Of a stretch of 64,000 bases of DNA, positions 27,901-35,972 are shown one piece after another (within the stretch, counting starts at the first letter, position 1; every line of letters starts with the position of its first letter). Source of the DNA: Heterodera schachtii (lineage: Eukaryota; Nematoda; Chromadorea; Rhabditida; Heteroderidae); the NCBI GenBank assembly GCA_023374025.1, contig SIJG01000021.1, forward strand, positions 521,675-585,674. Reading direction: 5' to 3'. Made by a program: the position numbers and the translations under genes. The notes below the pieces were generated by a model that searched no databases, was not told the origin of the DNA, and saw only the letters and a list, made by a program, of their open reading frames with translations.

Positions 27901-29793
27901 TCAGGTGAACATGGCTGTTTTAACTTTTTTTTTCAATTTTGTTTTTATGGTTTTAGATTCGGACCTCTCCCGGCGAATCCGTTCTAATTCTCAGCAAACT
28001 GAAGGAGGCACATGGCGGGGATTACACCGTACGGCTTGAGAACGTTGCTGGCCAATGCGAGTCAAACGCGTCGCTTACGGTTGCGGCGGTGCCGGACCGT
28101 GGCGTTGCACCGCAGTTCAAACAACGCGTGCAGGACCAAAGGGTTCAGCAGGGACAGACGGCGAAGCTGAACTGCTCCATCAGCGGCACGCCCCGGCCAA
28201 CCGTCACGTGGTTCAAGGACGGCAAACAGCTGCCGAACATGGACCGATACCAGCAGGTAGGCGTAATATTGACTTTGACGGGAAACTGAAGGAGTTTTTA
28301 AGGTCGACTCAGAAGCTGAAACTTCGCTGAGCATTGGGGATGTCGTGCCACCCGACGCGGGAGTGTACGAATGCGTGGCCAAGAACCCAGCGGGTGAAGT
28401 GCGCTGCAAGTCACGGCTGAACATCGTGCTGGCCAGGACCGGTGCCGAGGCGGAAAAAGGCCCCAAGCAGGAGGCGCCGCGTTTTTCGGAACCGATCAAG
28501 CCGGTGGTGGGCCAGGAGGGCGCAAATGGCGAATTCCGTGCTAAATACAGCGGAGAGCCAGGTGAATTGGGAGGGAATTACCCAAAATTGCATATATATT
28601 TTTACATATATTTTTTACTTTTATCGCAGAACCAACCATTCGCTGGTGGCGCAACAACGAACCGGTGAAGGCCAACGACCGCGTGGACTTTGGCCATGCC
28701 GAGGGTCAAGCGTGGCTGCGCATCAGTGGACTGATGAACGAGGACGTGGCGGAGTACAAATGCGAGGCGGTCAGCCCCGTGGGCAAGGCGCAATCCGTAG
28801 CCAATTTGGTGCTGCAACGTGAGTTTTTTTTTTCTTTTTCTGTTTTCCATTAACCAATTTAAGCGTCCGCCGGCCGTGTGATTGCCGGCAAACCCGGCAT
28901 TTACCCGGGCCAAATCACTGGGCCGGGCAAATTTGGACAAGCCGCTTTTGCCACGAAAGCGCCCGAATTTGTGACGAAGCTGAACAGCATCAACGCAAGA
29001 CAGGGTGGACAAAATTGGCCATTTTATATAGAATTCAAATTTTAAATGTTTAAGGTGAGAATGTCAAATTCTCGGCGGAAATCGATGGGAATCCGACGCC
29101 AACTGTCCAATGGTTGGTCAACGGCAAACAGATCAGTGCCGGCGGTTTTCATTTGGTGAAATTTTTAAAAAATTCTTTTTGAATAATCAAAAAAAAAAAT
29201 TTACATTTCCAATTTCAGATCACGCAAGAAGGCAACAAAGTGTCGCTGGAGATCAAAAAGGTGACCCCGGCAAATGCCGGCACTTACTCAGTGCAGGTCG
29301 GACTTTATTTTTTGCCATCATTTAGTCCATTAATGAGTGTTCAATGTTTAGGTTCGCAATCAGCACGGAGTTGCGCAATCGGAGGCCAAACTGAGTGTTG
29401 CGGGTAGGTGAAAATGGGCCGAAAAATGAGAGGGCGAGGCGAAGAGAAAGTGCCACAGAAAGACCGGCGCAGAAAGCACCATTTGTGTGAGCCAACCCAA
29501 CACCAAACAAACGACCAATTTTGTTTATCTGTCCACCGTTTTCTTGCTGTTACCATACCCCATTTAGCTACCGTATCCCCCCCCCCCCCAATTTCTTTTC
29601 CATTTTCCCATCGCCATTTTAACACTTTTGCTCAATGTTTTCCATTTTACTCTTTAAATCGTTCATTTTCCAATAACAAATTGTTGTTTTTGTAACTTTT
29701 CCCCCATTTTCCCTCCCCAATTAATTAAATTTTTGTTTTTTTAATTTAGACAAAGAATATTTGTGTTCACAGTTCGTCTCTAGTCTCGCCTAG
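312..29793 (+). CDS. ketn-1: Kettin, giant actin-binding Ig-repeat muscle protein (5' end outside window)
   Basis: This is a very long, many-exon gene whose exons join in frame into 31 Ig (I-set) modules. The modules carry the usual marks: W in strand C (xxWFxNGxPL), and DSGxYxCxAxNxxGxA in strands F-G. Between modules runs a roughly 35-residue linker with the signature DTQHEQSWQRIQELEAP, followed by an acidic-proline stretch. That linker spacing is diagnostic for kettin rather than twitchin or titin. No fibronectin III or kinase domain is seen. Kettin in C. elegans and the Drosophila Sls/kettin isoform bind F-actin along thin filaments at dense bodies or Z-discs and stabilise the sarcomere. 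C. elegans kettin is also described as having 31 Ig domains (from memory). The first exon here starts after a splice acceptor (tag at 309-311), so upstream exons lie outside the window. The stop is at 29,791-29,793. Many introns are short, and several use GC donors. Confidence 0.93.
915..4556 (+). other. Long kettin intron (3.6 kb), mostly featureless
   Basis: The intron starts gtgagtg and ends at the acceptor before 4,557, in phase 0 (GQ|AHSS). I see no convincing exon inside it. It contains a telomere-like GCCTAA-rich repeat flanked by inverted arms (about 1,100-1,250), poly-C runs (2,143-2,152; 3,060-3,072; 4,209-4,218), an (aaat)n run near 2,800, and pyrimidine-rich stretches. Open frames here are low-complexity Ser/Phe/Leu or Lys/Glu translations of those stretches. 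Confidence 0.7.
1100..1250. repeat. Inverted-arm element with degenerate telomere-like GCCTAA repeats
   Basis: The arms are tcatacaaaagtcaactcat on the left and, read on the other strand, tcgtacaaaaggcaactcgt on the right. The centre is made of GCCTAA/TTAGGC-like units (for example aagcctaagcct and cttaggcctaagcctaaa). TTAGGC is the nematode telomere repeat. A similar composition occurs at 33,985-34,080, next to gtacgag words. Confidence 0.55.
4557..5246 (+). other. Gln/His/Pro-rich kettin exon
   Basis: One 690-bp exon (230 codons, phase 0 at both ends) completes Ig module 1 (AHSSARIEVYPL). It then encodes a disordered segment dominated by Q, H, P and T, for example VQQQQQAQAVHRQPLPHH, with proline clusters (HPPQPPPKPPRQIHQQ) that could serve as SH3 ligands. 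It ends at aag|gtaaag. Polyglutamine-rich spacers are not a standard kettin feature, so it may be an elastic or species-specific insert. Confidence 0.85.
5293..6033 (+). other. Kettin linker exon and Ig module 2
   Basis: Exon 5,293-5,442 encodes WNFDQLLLDPLLFGEN and on to KEMAPPP. Exon 5,611-5,760 starts the second Ig (PPQFLEMPKPVAVKPG), and 5,834-6,033 finishes it (ELQWISL and EDLGTYACIASNAGG). The intron 5,761-5,833 begins with GC, not GT: AAG|gcaaat to cag|GCAAAA. With that splice the B strand reads AVFKAKATGQP, as expected of an I-set domain. Confidence 0.8.
6170..6702 (+). other. Ala/Gly linker exon and kettin Ig module 3
   Basis: An Ala/Gly-rich exon near 6,160-6,300 (GGAAGAAATKSAAGGAGAN) is followed by the exon from about 6,348 (EEEKETAPSQAAPAFSSQL) and another from 6,554 (VAWLLNGKPIIS and FDHGEYTCVAVNTMGE). 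This is the first module with the kettin-type C strand (TDDPNLK then xAWLLNGKP). The downstream donor leads into the 3.7-kb repeat-filled intron. Confidence 0.8.
6719..9790. repeat. AT-rich minisatellite (about 42-bp unit) in a kettin intron
   Basis: Tandem copies of gaacatttaaatcattaaaa and taaaaattaatattaattta recur from 6,719 to 7,689 and again from 9,007 to about 9,790. The two blocks are one array split by the insertion at 7,690-9,006. Shorter and longer variants alternate (units with an extra tttataatattaatttatt), which gives a higher-order pattern. Confidence 0.93.
7690..9006. mobile_element. Non-autonomous hAT-like transposon (1,317 bp) inside the minisatellite
   Basis: The ends are inverted: TAGGGTTAAGCCCCGA on the left and TCGGGGCTTAACCCTA on the right. 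It is flanked by an exact 8-bp duplication, atttaaat, at 7,682-7,689 and 9,007-9,014. Eight-bp target duplications and 5-TAGGG/CAGGG termini fit hAT. It has no transposase reading frame. GC-rich blocks (cccgacccgacccccgacat) sit near both ends in direct, not inverted, orientation. The middle holds ggtggcgcctatcggcaccg at 7,972. Confidence 0.85.
9968..10038 (-). tRNA. tRNA-Cys (GCA)
   Basis: On the minus strand a 71-nt cloverleaf can be read. The acceptor stem is ggagtcg/cggctcc (one T-G pair). The D arm is gctc-agtggca-gagc, the anticodon arm attga-ctGCAga-tcaat, and the T arm accgg-ttcaact-ccggt. The GCA anticodon gives cysteine. The A box and B box are intact. There is no intron. It lies antisense inside the kettin intron and would be transcribed by Pol III on its own. 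Confidence 0.95.
14249..14632 (+). other. GC-AG intron in kettin
   Basis: The upstream exon ends PEDS in GAC-AG|gcaagt, and the downstream exon begins at cag|CGGCACTTACACG. Joining them gives PEDSGTYTLVIRN, the required Ig F strand. The donor AG|GCAAGT is the classic strong GC donor. The intron also carries a tctcgag fold-back repeat. Confidence 0.9.
14285..14366. repeat. Dispersed fold-back repeat (ctcgag type), copy 1
   Basis: The sequence has ctcgagtctctgctcgagaa near its start and ends in agtctcgagcagcactag. A diverged copy lies at 49,696-49,767 with the same end (gtctcgagcagcactag) and the same internal order. The arms are partly complementary (tagtgct...ctcgag), as in a small fold-back MITE. 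Confidence 0.6.
24180..24730 (+). other. Kettin linker region with purine-rich intron
   Basis: An exon near 24,334-24,420 encodes VVDNLEHHLRQFTKAQLALT and AEDAWQPGKK, an atypical linker. The intron that follows contains a GA-rich tract (gagagagaga words, 24,558-24,640) and a short C run at 24,668. I see nothing else in this stretch before the next Ig exon at about 24,722. Confidence 0.55.
25440..26955 (+). other. Kettin Ig module 27 and charged non-Ig region
   Basis: Ig 27 (PQFLILPRNVQVEENMPARF and GHTRISDAGTIEAIARNAEG) is of the twitchin/palladin-like style without the kettin linker. It is followed by about 300 residues of charged, probably helical or disordered sequence (KLREAKMKTVDELQSRSAQ; KLETVALRELKEKEAKKEA; DQVQIKQQFKPKEVKVHEQ). 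This separates the main array from the C-terminal four Ig domains. Exons are about 25,434-25,639, 25,693-25,842, 25,927-26,180, 26,231-26,436, 26,488-26,675 and 26,734-26,858. Confidence 0.8.
27015..27657. mobile_element. Non-autonomous hAT-like transposon (643 bp) in kettin intron
   Basis: The terminal inverted repeats are CAGGGTAGCCAGAT and ATCTGGCTACCCTG. An exact 8-bp duplication, caaataat, flanks it (27,007-27,014 and 27,658-27,665). The ends are full of direct repeats of the type atgaggatttt/atgaggctttt. The centre carries the 22-bp GC-rich near-palindrome at 27,380-27,401. It has no coding capacity. Confidence 0.88.
27720..29402 (+). other. Kettin C-terminal Ig modules 28 to 31
   Basis: Four Ig domains without the DTQHEQ-type linker are encoded here: TISQNLKPEQAEIGRSATF (27.75-28.08 kb), APQFKQRVQDQRVQQGQTA (28.11-28.43), APRFSEPIKPVVGQ (28.47-28.83) and APEFVTKLNSINARQGE (28.96-29.40). 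Each has its W and its DAGxY or related F-strand motif. In C. elegans a short kettin isoform carrying only C-terminal Ig domains has been discussed, so an internal promoter upstream is possible, but I see no direct evidence for one. Confidence 0.85.
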
Positions 29794-30612
29794 GCGCATA
29801 TTTAAGGCTCATCTTTCGTTGGCACCCTACGGTAGTTGCCGCGCCAGTCGCTACCGTATGCCACTGCTTTGGTCAACAGTACCCTCCTGACACATTGACT
29901 TTGTCTTCTAAGTCACATTTGTCCATTTTTTCTCGTTTTGTAATTCATTCTTGCCTTCTTCAATTTGTAACATATAGATGAACATCATTAGACACACGAA
30001 TAAATTTTATTAAATTCAAATATTTCAATTGGCGGGAATAGTTAAGCTGCAAAAGTAGATTAAACGCGAATAATAACGATTATTTTGTTTATTGTTTTCC
30101 ATAAATTGCAATTTTTTCGGCTGACAAACAAATTGCCAGACAAATGAATGGGTGACTTTTAAAGTAATTGCCTCCCGCCACACAAAAGGTAGTAAAAATA
30201 TTATTGGCTCTGTTCTTTTTGGCATTTTTTACCGAAAATTTTATAAATTATATTTTCGCCAAAATGCAATTTTCGGCCTCCTGTTCCCTGCTTTTATTCG
30301 GCCTTGTAACCGCAATGACCTTGTATTTTGCTATGAATATTGCGGTAGGAAAGCGTTCTGCCGCACTCAAAGAACGCGTACGGTAGGAGATACGGTGGAA
30401 CGAATGCAAAACGGGGGATGGACTCGCACAATGCCAATGCCGAAATCATGGAACTCCCTGCTGAAGAGCCAGAAAATTTGCCAAGGCCACGTCGGCTGCT
30501 GTTCATCAAAGAGCGAAAGCAGAACTTAAATGAAATGCGGGCGAGAATTGCCTGGAGGCATTTTTGGGTCTGATTTTGTGAGCTTTTGCCCATTCATTGA
30601 AGAATGATCTAT
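29599..30612. repeat. Segmental duplication, copy A (kettin 3' end and downstream gene)
   Basis: This block is nearly identical to 35,973-37,134. The offset is 6,374 bp up to the prohormone-like gene and 6,526 bp after it, because copy A lacks 152 bp. Identity starts abruptly at tccattttcccatcgcc and ends after cattcattgaa. The block contains the last 44 coding bases of kettin (29,750-29,793), its 3' UTR, and the downstream gene. Confidence 0.93.
30264..30573 (+). pseudogene. Broken copy of the prohormone-like gene
   Basis: The start and signal peptide (MQFSASCSLLLFGLVT) match the intact copy at 36,638. After the codons for ALKE, 152 bp are missing relative to copy B (36,749-36,900). The reading frame shifts and stops at 30,386 (ending KERVR), while the 3' part persists out of frame. 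The loss removes the dibasic sites that would define the mature peptides, so this copy is probably non-functional. Confidence 0.85.
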
Positions 30613-30989
30613 TTTTTTTTATAATTCTCTGCGCTTCTTGAGAAGAAATAGATATATATTTTTTTCGGAAGAAAAACCAAACCTAACAAGAGTATGTCTG
30701 CAAAACAATTACTAAACATTTAAATAAACATCTTAAAAAATCGTTATTTATTTTATTTAATTCAGTTTCATTGCATGCTCATTAAAACAAATTAATTTAA
30801 AAACCGTTTTTGTTCTGTAAAAAACTCATTTTTAAAGACGAAAATATTTTTTTATTATTAAAATTGTTATAATCTAAACTTAGTGTTAAATTATTTTTAT
30901 ACAATCAGCATATTTATGAAAGAGTAAAAATGTTGCCGCAACATTAAGAGAGACACTTTTAAAGTACATATTTTGATAGTATTATACCG

Positions 30990-31638
30990 CAGTGATGCCG
31001 CGGGTTGAGAAAAGTTTCGGGTTTCGGGTTGAGAAAAACTTCGGGTTTCGGGTTGAGAAAAACTTCGGGTCTCGGGTTTCGGGTCAATTGACAAATTTTT
31101 ATAATGTTTCGATAAAAAATTTTTATCGAATGAAAAATCAATAAAAATTTTCTGTGTCGCTCTTTTTCAATGTAAATTTCTCGAACAAGAGGTCTGGCGG
31201 TGCCGATAGGCGCCGCCGGGAAAAAATTTAAAATTTTGAGTGGAATTTGTTAACAGAATTTGTCAAAAAATGACCAAATATTTCTTTAATTTATGGTTTT
31301 AGATTTTTAAAAAAGAAAAAATAATAACTTTAAGTTGAAATATTTTTTAAAACGCTTTAAATGAAATTAATTATTAGTTTTTTTTCTCAAAAATTTTTAA
31401 ATTTGGCGATATGATAGTGATTCAAATATGTTTCACATTGCAAAAACTTTATCTTCTCAATATTTTACTCAGGTCCCCATTCTTACCGGTGCATATTTTT
31501 TTGCCTATGCCGCGGGTTGAGAAAAATTTCGGGTTCGGGTTTCGGGTCGGGCACTTGAAAAATTTCGAGTTCGGGTTTCGGGTTGAGAAAAACTTCGGGT
31601 TTCGGCTCTCGGGTTTCGGGTTCGGGTTGGCATCACTG
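30990..31638. mobile_element. Non-autonomous hAT-like transposon (649 bp) with cgggttgagaaa repeats
   Basis: The inverted ends are CAGTGATGCC and GGCATCACTG. The flanking 8-bp duplication ttataccg is exact (30,982-30,989 and 31,639-31,646). Both subterminal regions carry direct repeats of cgggttgagaaaaacttcgg and cgggtttcggg, with the same strand polarity at both ends. The 22-bp GC-rich core is at 31,196-31,217 in inverted orientation relative to 27,380. It carries no gene. Confidence 0.9.
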
Positions 31639-32048
31639 TTATACCGTTAATCTTCAGATTATAATATTTATTTGATTTGAATTATATTTAAGTCCAACAA
31701 AATTATTAATAATATGAACTTTTTATCCCGGTGCTCTTTTTGATCAAATAAGTATGTGTTTTTTGGTCTGAAAGACTACAACCAAAAGACAATAATACAT
31801 GCTCATATAAATATTAGTAAGAATGGGAAATGATGACTTCGAAAAATTCATTTTTAACAGCGAAACTTTTAACATTATTACAAGTGGACAATAGCAAAAT
31901 AAAGGGCCCAAATAATTGACAGAAATGTAGCATATTTATATGAAAGTAACGAATTTTTTATCCTCATTATTGCCACCCTTTCCGAGACAGTAAATTTAAT
32001 TTTTAAGACGAAGAAAATTCTCGTGATCACGAAAAAATTTGACCAGAG

Positions 32049-33500
32049 TTATATTTGAAACAATGCAAAATTAAACAGTTCGTCCATTTCCAATTCGGTG
32101 TCCAATTGAAGGAAAATGCCCAACACAGCTAATTTTGACTAAAAAAATGTACAAAATATTTTTTTGTTGTTGTTAAAAATTTAAACGGAACGGACCGAAT
32201 CTTCGACACCCTCGTGGACAATGTGTAATTCGGCTTGGTAACGAAATCCGTTGAGCGTATGTTCGGCACCTGAATATTTTTTGGTAATATCGTTGGTAAT
32301 TCTGGTCAACCAAATTTCATAACCCAGTCAATCTCAGCAATAATCATTGTACAATTTTGTTCGTGCATTTTTGTGACACTATTCTAATTTAGTCGAAAAG
32401 TGAATTAATGAATCCGGGCCCGGGGTTGAAATGGATGTCAGAATCACTTACTCCGACTGAAAACCCGTAGGTAATTATAATTGAAAAATTTTGAAAAAAA
32501 TTTTTTCCGAAAAAGTGGGAGTACCAGCGAACCTTTGAATTTTGCACAAAATTTTTTGAAATTTTAAAGCTGAATCATTTAAATAAAATAAAAACAGTAA
32601 GTTTCTTAGATAACCTTCGGTCTCTCGCTGCCCCCAGTGCAAATGGTATTGCACAAAGCGATACGGCTGGTCCAACATCCCACCGTGAATTAAGGGCTGC
32701 TGTACAGTGGTGTTCGGTTGGAATTTGACTAAATTTTTAAATAATTAATTTTTAAAAATTCATCTTATATGTTTTAAATCCGACTTCCACGTCCCGTGTT
32801 GATCAGTTTACCGGACAATGGAATTTTGTAATTGACCAAACATAGCGGTGTGTCAGTCGTCAACGAACGAAAATTGGACAATTTTAAGTCAATGGGCGAC
32901 TGACAGCCGCCTGAAAATGTTCAAAAAATAAGTTGACCATTTTGGTATTTTCTTATTAATGATAAAAAGTGTCTCACCCAAATTCAGCCTTTTGGCAATT
33001 TGCAGCCAATGCTTTGGTCCGCGTTGGCCCCTTTCGTCGTAGTCCCAATCTTTCACTGTCAGTGGACGTGCCACCGCCTCCGTTTGTTCGTCGTCGCGCT
33101 TCACAAAACAAATTGAGGATTAATATGGGAACTGACCAATTTAGCCGCACCCAATCGACGCACCCCCCGTCGTCCCTCCGAAAATAAAAAAGATTCCATA
33201 TTTTTTTTGAAAATTCCTGTTTGAAATTTTAAAATTTTAGGCGGGGGGGGGGGGGGGGAGACGACGGATGGGGGTGGAGAAAACCGCGGAGGGTGGAGGG
33301 GGAATTAAAGTGCACTCCACAGCTAATTTCAGTCAAAATTTCATTAAAAAAAACATATTTCTTACGTAACACTTCCGAAGGTATTTTGAAAAAATTATTC
33401 GAAATATGCTGTTTAACTGAATTTACCTCCGGTTCTGTGCGTTGCTTTTTGTTGCTGCTTCGGCCATCCTCGTCGCGACCAATTGACGAATGATTACTCA
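32049..33500 (-). CDS. Alpha-carbonic anhydrase, C-terminally short
   Basis: Alpha-carbonic anhydrases interconvert CO2 and bicarbonate at a zinc held by three histidines. Minus-strand exons splice in phase: 33,098-32,978 (KDWDYDERGQRGPKHW), 32,910 to about 32,790 (GGCQSPIDLKLSNF), 32,728-32,615 (RFVQYHLHWGQRETEG), 32,269-32,196 (AEHTLNGFRYQAELHIVHEG) and 32,138-32,049 (KLAVLGIFLQLDTELEMDE, then a stop). A possible first exon is MSNHSSIGRDEDGRSSN near 33,500. The zinc ligands are present (HLH and the H of ELHIVH), as is QSPIDL. About the last 100 residues of the family, with the catalytic Thr and the TTPP region, are absent. So this is either a decayed gene or an inactive short protein. It lies between the two duplicated blocks, antisense to them. 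Confidence 0.82.
33240..33260. repeat. Poly-G tract
   Basis: A run of about 18 G with one c at its start lies in the intron of the carbonic anhydrase gene, next to further G-rich sequence. A run of about 22 C occurs at 33,876-33,897. Confidence 0.9.
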
Positions 33501-33984
33501 TTTTTTTGAAGAAAATGAAAGTGTAAAATAAATTGAATTTCAATTACGCTGAAAATTTTTGATTATAAGTAGATTTATTTCATGAAAAGAAAAAAAAATC
33601 ACGAACGAACAACTCACATACAGTATGAAAATTTTGAATACCTTATTTATTGAATTAGAACCACCCCCTAAAATAAAGCAACTTTTCGAATGGGTACAGA
33701 ATTTTTTGTCGGTTGCCTTTGGCACGCTTTTGCCGGCCGAAAAAATTTTGAAAAAACACCAGGCCCTTGCTGCCCGGTTAAATTCGCGCCAACGTTTTCG
33801 TACAGGCGACAACTCGTACAAATTGAAAATGTACACAGACAAATCCTACAAGAGGTGGTAATATTTTAGATGATACCCCCCCCCCCCCCCCCCCCCTCCC
33901 CCTTTTTTTTATTGGCAGAATTTTTTTTTGTTTAAAAAGCAGTGAAAACATGTTGCTAAGGGTTTTTGGGGTCGCTGAACAAAG

Positions 33985-34080
33985 ACTAACCCTAAGCTAA
34001 ACCTAGACTCAAGCAAGTCTAAATTTAGGCCTAGCCTAGGCTATGTACGAGTTCTGTGTACGAGATGCCTTTGTACGAGT
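33985..34080. repeat. Telomere-like repeat fragment, second copy
   Basis: The sequence ctaaccctaagctaaaccta, then tttaggcctagcctaggc, then gtacgag words resembles the element at 1,100-1,250. It is degenerate and has no intact array. Confidence 0.45.
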
Positions 34081-34407
34081 AACGACACAATCAATGTCAC
34101 GGAGATTCTGCCTGTGTTTTTGGAGTCCGGAAGGAAAATCCCAAACGGTCAATGTGTATAAAATCTGAGCTCAGCTTCGTGATCTTTTAATTTTTTTTTT
34201 TTTGCATAAACCACAAAACCGTACCATTGCCACCAAAATGTTTATTTCATTCAAAATACCTACTCATGTTTTATGGCCAAGTCCCTAATTAACAGAATAT
34301 GCCTAGGTCGAGTAGCCAGTGGGGAGTGCCTGCCACAAAGAATGGCAGACTTCTACCAAAGGGCCAAAGGGGTATCCGAAGACTCACACGTAAGGTTGTA
34401 GTGAGAC

Positions 34408-35284
34408 TAGGGTTACACGGACCCGGGTATTTGGGCAAAAACCGGGCCCGGGTATTACCGAGTATTGAAAAGCCGTGTTTTAAACCGGGCCCGGGTCGGG
34501 TACCCGGTAAAACCGGTTATTGAAAAATTTTCAATTTTTATTTTTTAAATAATAATTTTACCAAAATACCTTTACTAAAATATAAACTAAAGAAAATATT
34601 TCCAAAGGTCAGGAGCAGTCTCATGTTTTCTTGGAGGGGGTACCACCGCCCGGTAGACCTTTTTTGTTTTTCACATCACTTTTTTCGGCACGCTTTTTCC
34701 AAAAAGCTTTTGGGAATGAAGGGGTCCGGCGGTGCCGATAGGCGCCGCCGGGAAAATTTTTTGTAATTTTTAATGGGATTTGTTAACAGATTTGTACATA
34801 AAAAAGGTGTTGATTTTTGGGATTACTAGGCTCAATTTGTTAACGGATTTTCTTTAAAAAATGATAAAATATATGTTAGTTATAAATATATGAATTATAT
34901 TGTCGAAACCCATGAGCATACCAAAAAACTACAAAAAATTTTAATGCCTGTGGAGGAATTGAACCAAGGAAAAGTAATAGAAAACAAAGAAGACTATCCA
35001 CTAGGCCATTTTCACAGTTGGCGGTGGCACTTTTATATAATATATTAATTATTTTTTTTAATTTTAAATTTTTGCCTTTAACAACAATTTCTTCACTAAT
35101 TTTCAATCAAACTCCCATTCTTACCAGTGTATTTTTGGTACCCGGTTACCCGGACCTACCGGGCGGGTCGGGTACCGGGTATTGGATTTTTAAAAAACCG
35201 GGCCCGGGTACCGGGCGTGGGACCCGCGCCGCGGGTATTAAAAATCGGGCGTGCGGGTCGGGTACCCGGGCCCGTCTAACCCTA
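34408..35284. mobile_element. Non-autonomous element with cccgggta-type ends (877 bp)
   Basis: The ends are tagggttacacggacccggg on the left and, on the other strand, tagggttagacgggcccggg on the right. Direct-repeat blocks of ccgggcccgggta and gggtacccgg fill both subterminal parts. The shared 22-bp GC core is at 34,728-34,749. No matching target duplication is visible (agtgagac against cttattat), so the element may have been rearranged. A degenerate tRNA-like stretch lies inside at about 34,945-35,020. Confidence 0.7.
34945..35020 (-). other. Degenerate tRNA-like sequence with A and B boxes
   Basis: On the minus strand tggcctagtggatag (A-box-like) is followed about 35 bases later by ggttcaattcc (B-box-like). 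Outer bases ctgtg and cacag can pair. The anticodon arm does not fold well, so this is a decayed tRNA or a tRNA-derived element. Confidence 0.4.
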
Positions 35285-35972
35285 CTTATTATAACGCCCC
35301 AAGTTAGCAAAAAAATCAGCAAATGCTGCAAAATTTTGGCGCTTCGTAACTAAAATAGTGAAAATTCACTATTTTGGCATTTTCTCACTATTTTTTCACT
35401 ATTTCGACATTTTTTGGGAAATATCCTTAAGAAAAATGCAATAAAAACGAAAAATGCACCCCATAAGAATCGACCTAAAAATTTTTTCAAAAATACACCC
35501 CTAAGAATCGACCTAAAAATTTTTTAGAAAAATTTTCTCAAAAATTCATCCACCAAATTTTTTTTCTTGACAAAATTTTTGGTTTAAAAATGTCAATATT
35601 TACCAAGAAATTATTAGAAAGTAAATTTACTTCAGTTGCAACTGCAATCAGGGAATAAAAAAATTTTTTTGCTTATTTTTAGCTGAAAATTATGTCACTA
35701 TTTGTCACTATTTCGGACTTTTTTTCACTATTTTGTCACTTTTTTGGCACTTTTTCGTCACTATTTTAGTTAACTATTTTGGAATTTTTCGTCACTAAAA
35801 GTTGCATCCCTAATTATTTTACTTAAAATAAATAAAATTAGAATTTTTTAAATTTTTTGAATTTTTTAATTTCCCGGTTGGGTCCGGTCCCCGGTCCCGG
35901 ACAAAAACCGAGGTCCCGGTCCCGGTTTCTCAGGTCCCGGCAGGTCCCGGTTTTGGCAAAATTTCACGGTCC
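35285..35972. repeat. Fragments of short non-autonomous elements before duplication copy B
   Basis: The sequence is rich in cactattttt and taagaatcgacctaaaaatt words that recur near 59,380-59,480, and one end reads gttgcatccct. From 35,870 there is a ccggtcccggtcc-type G/C block that stops exactly where the duplicated block begins at 35,973. I see no gene here. Confidence 0.55.

Noticed and set aside
1..29793. Twitchin (unc-22) or titin (ttn-1) identity for the Ig gene
   Set aside because: No fibronectin III or kinase domain, and the regular DTQHEQSWQRIQELEAP-type linkers are typical of kettin.
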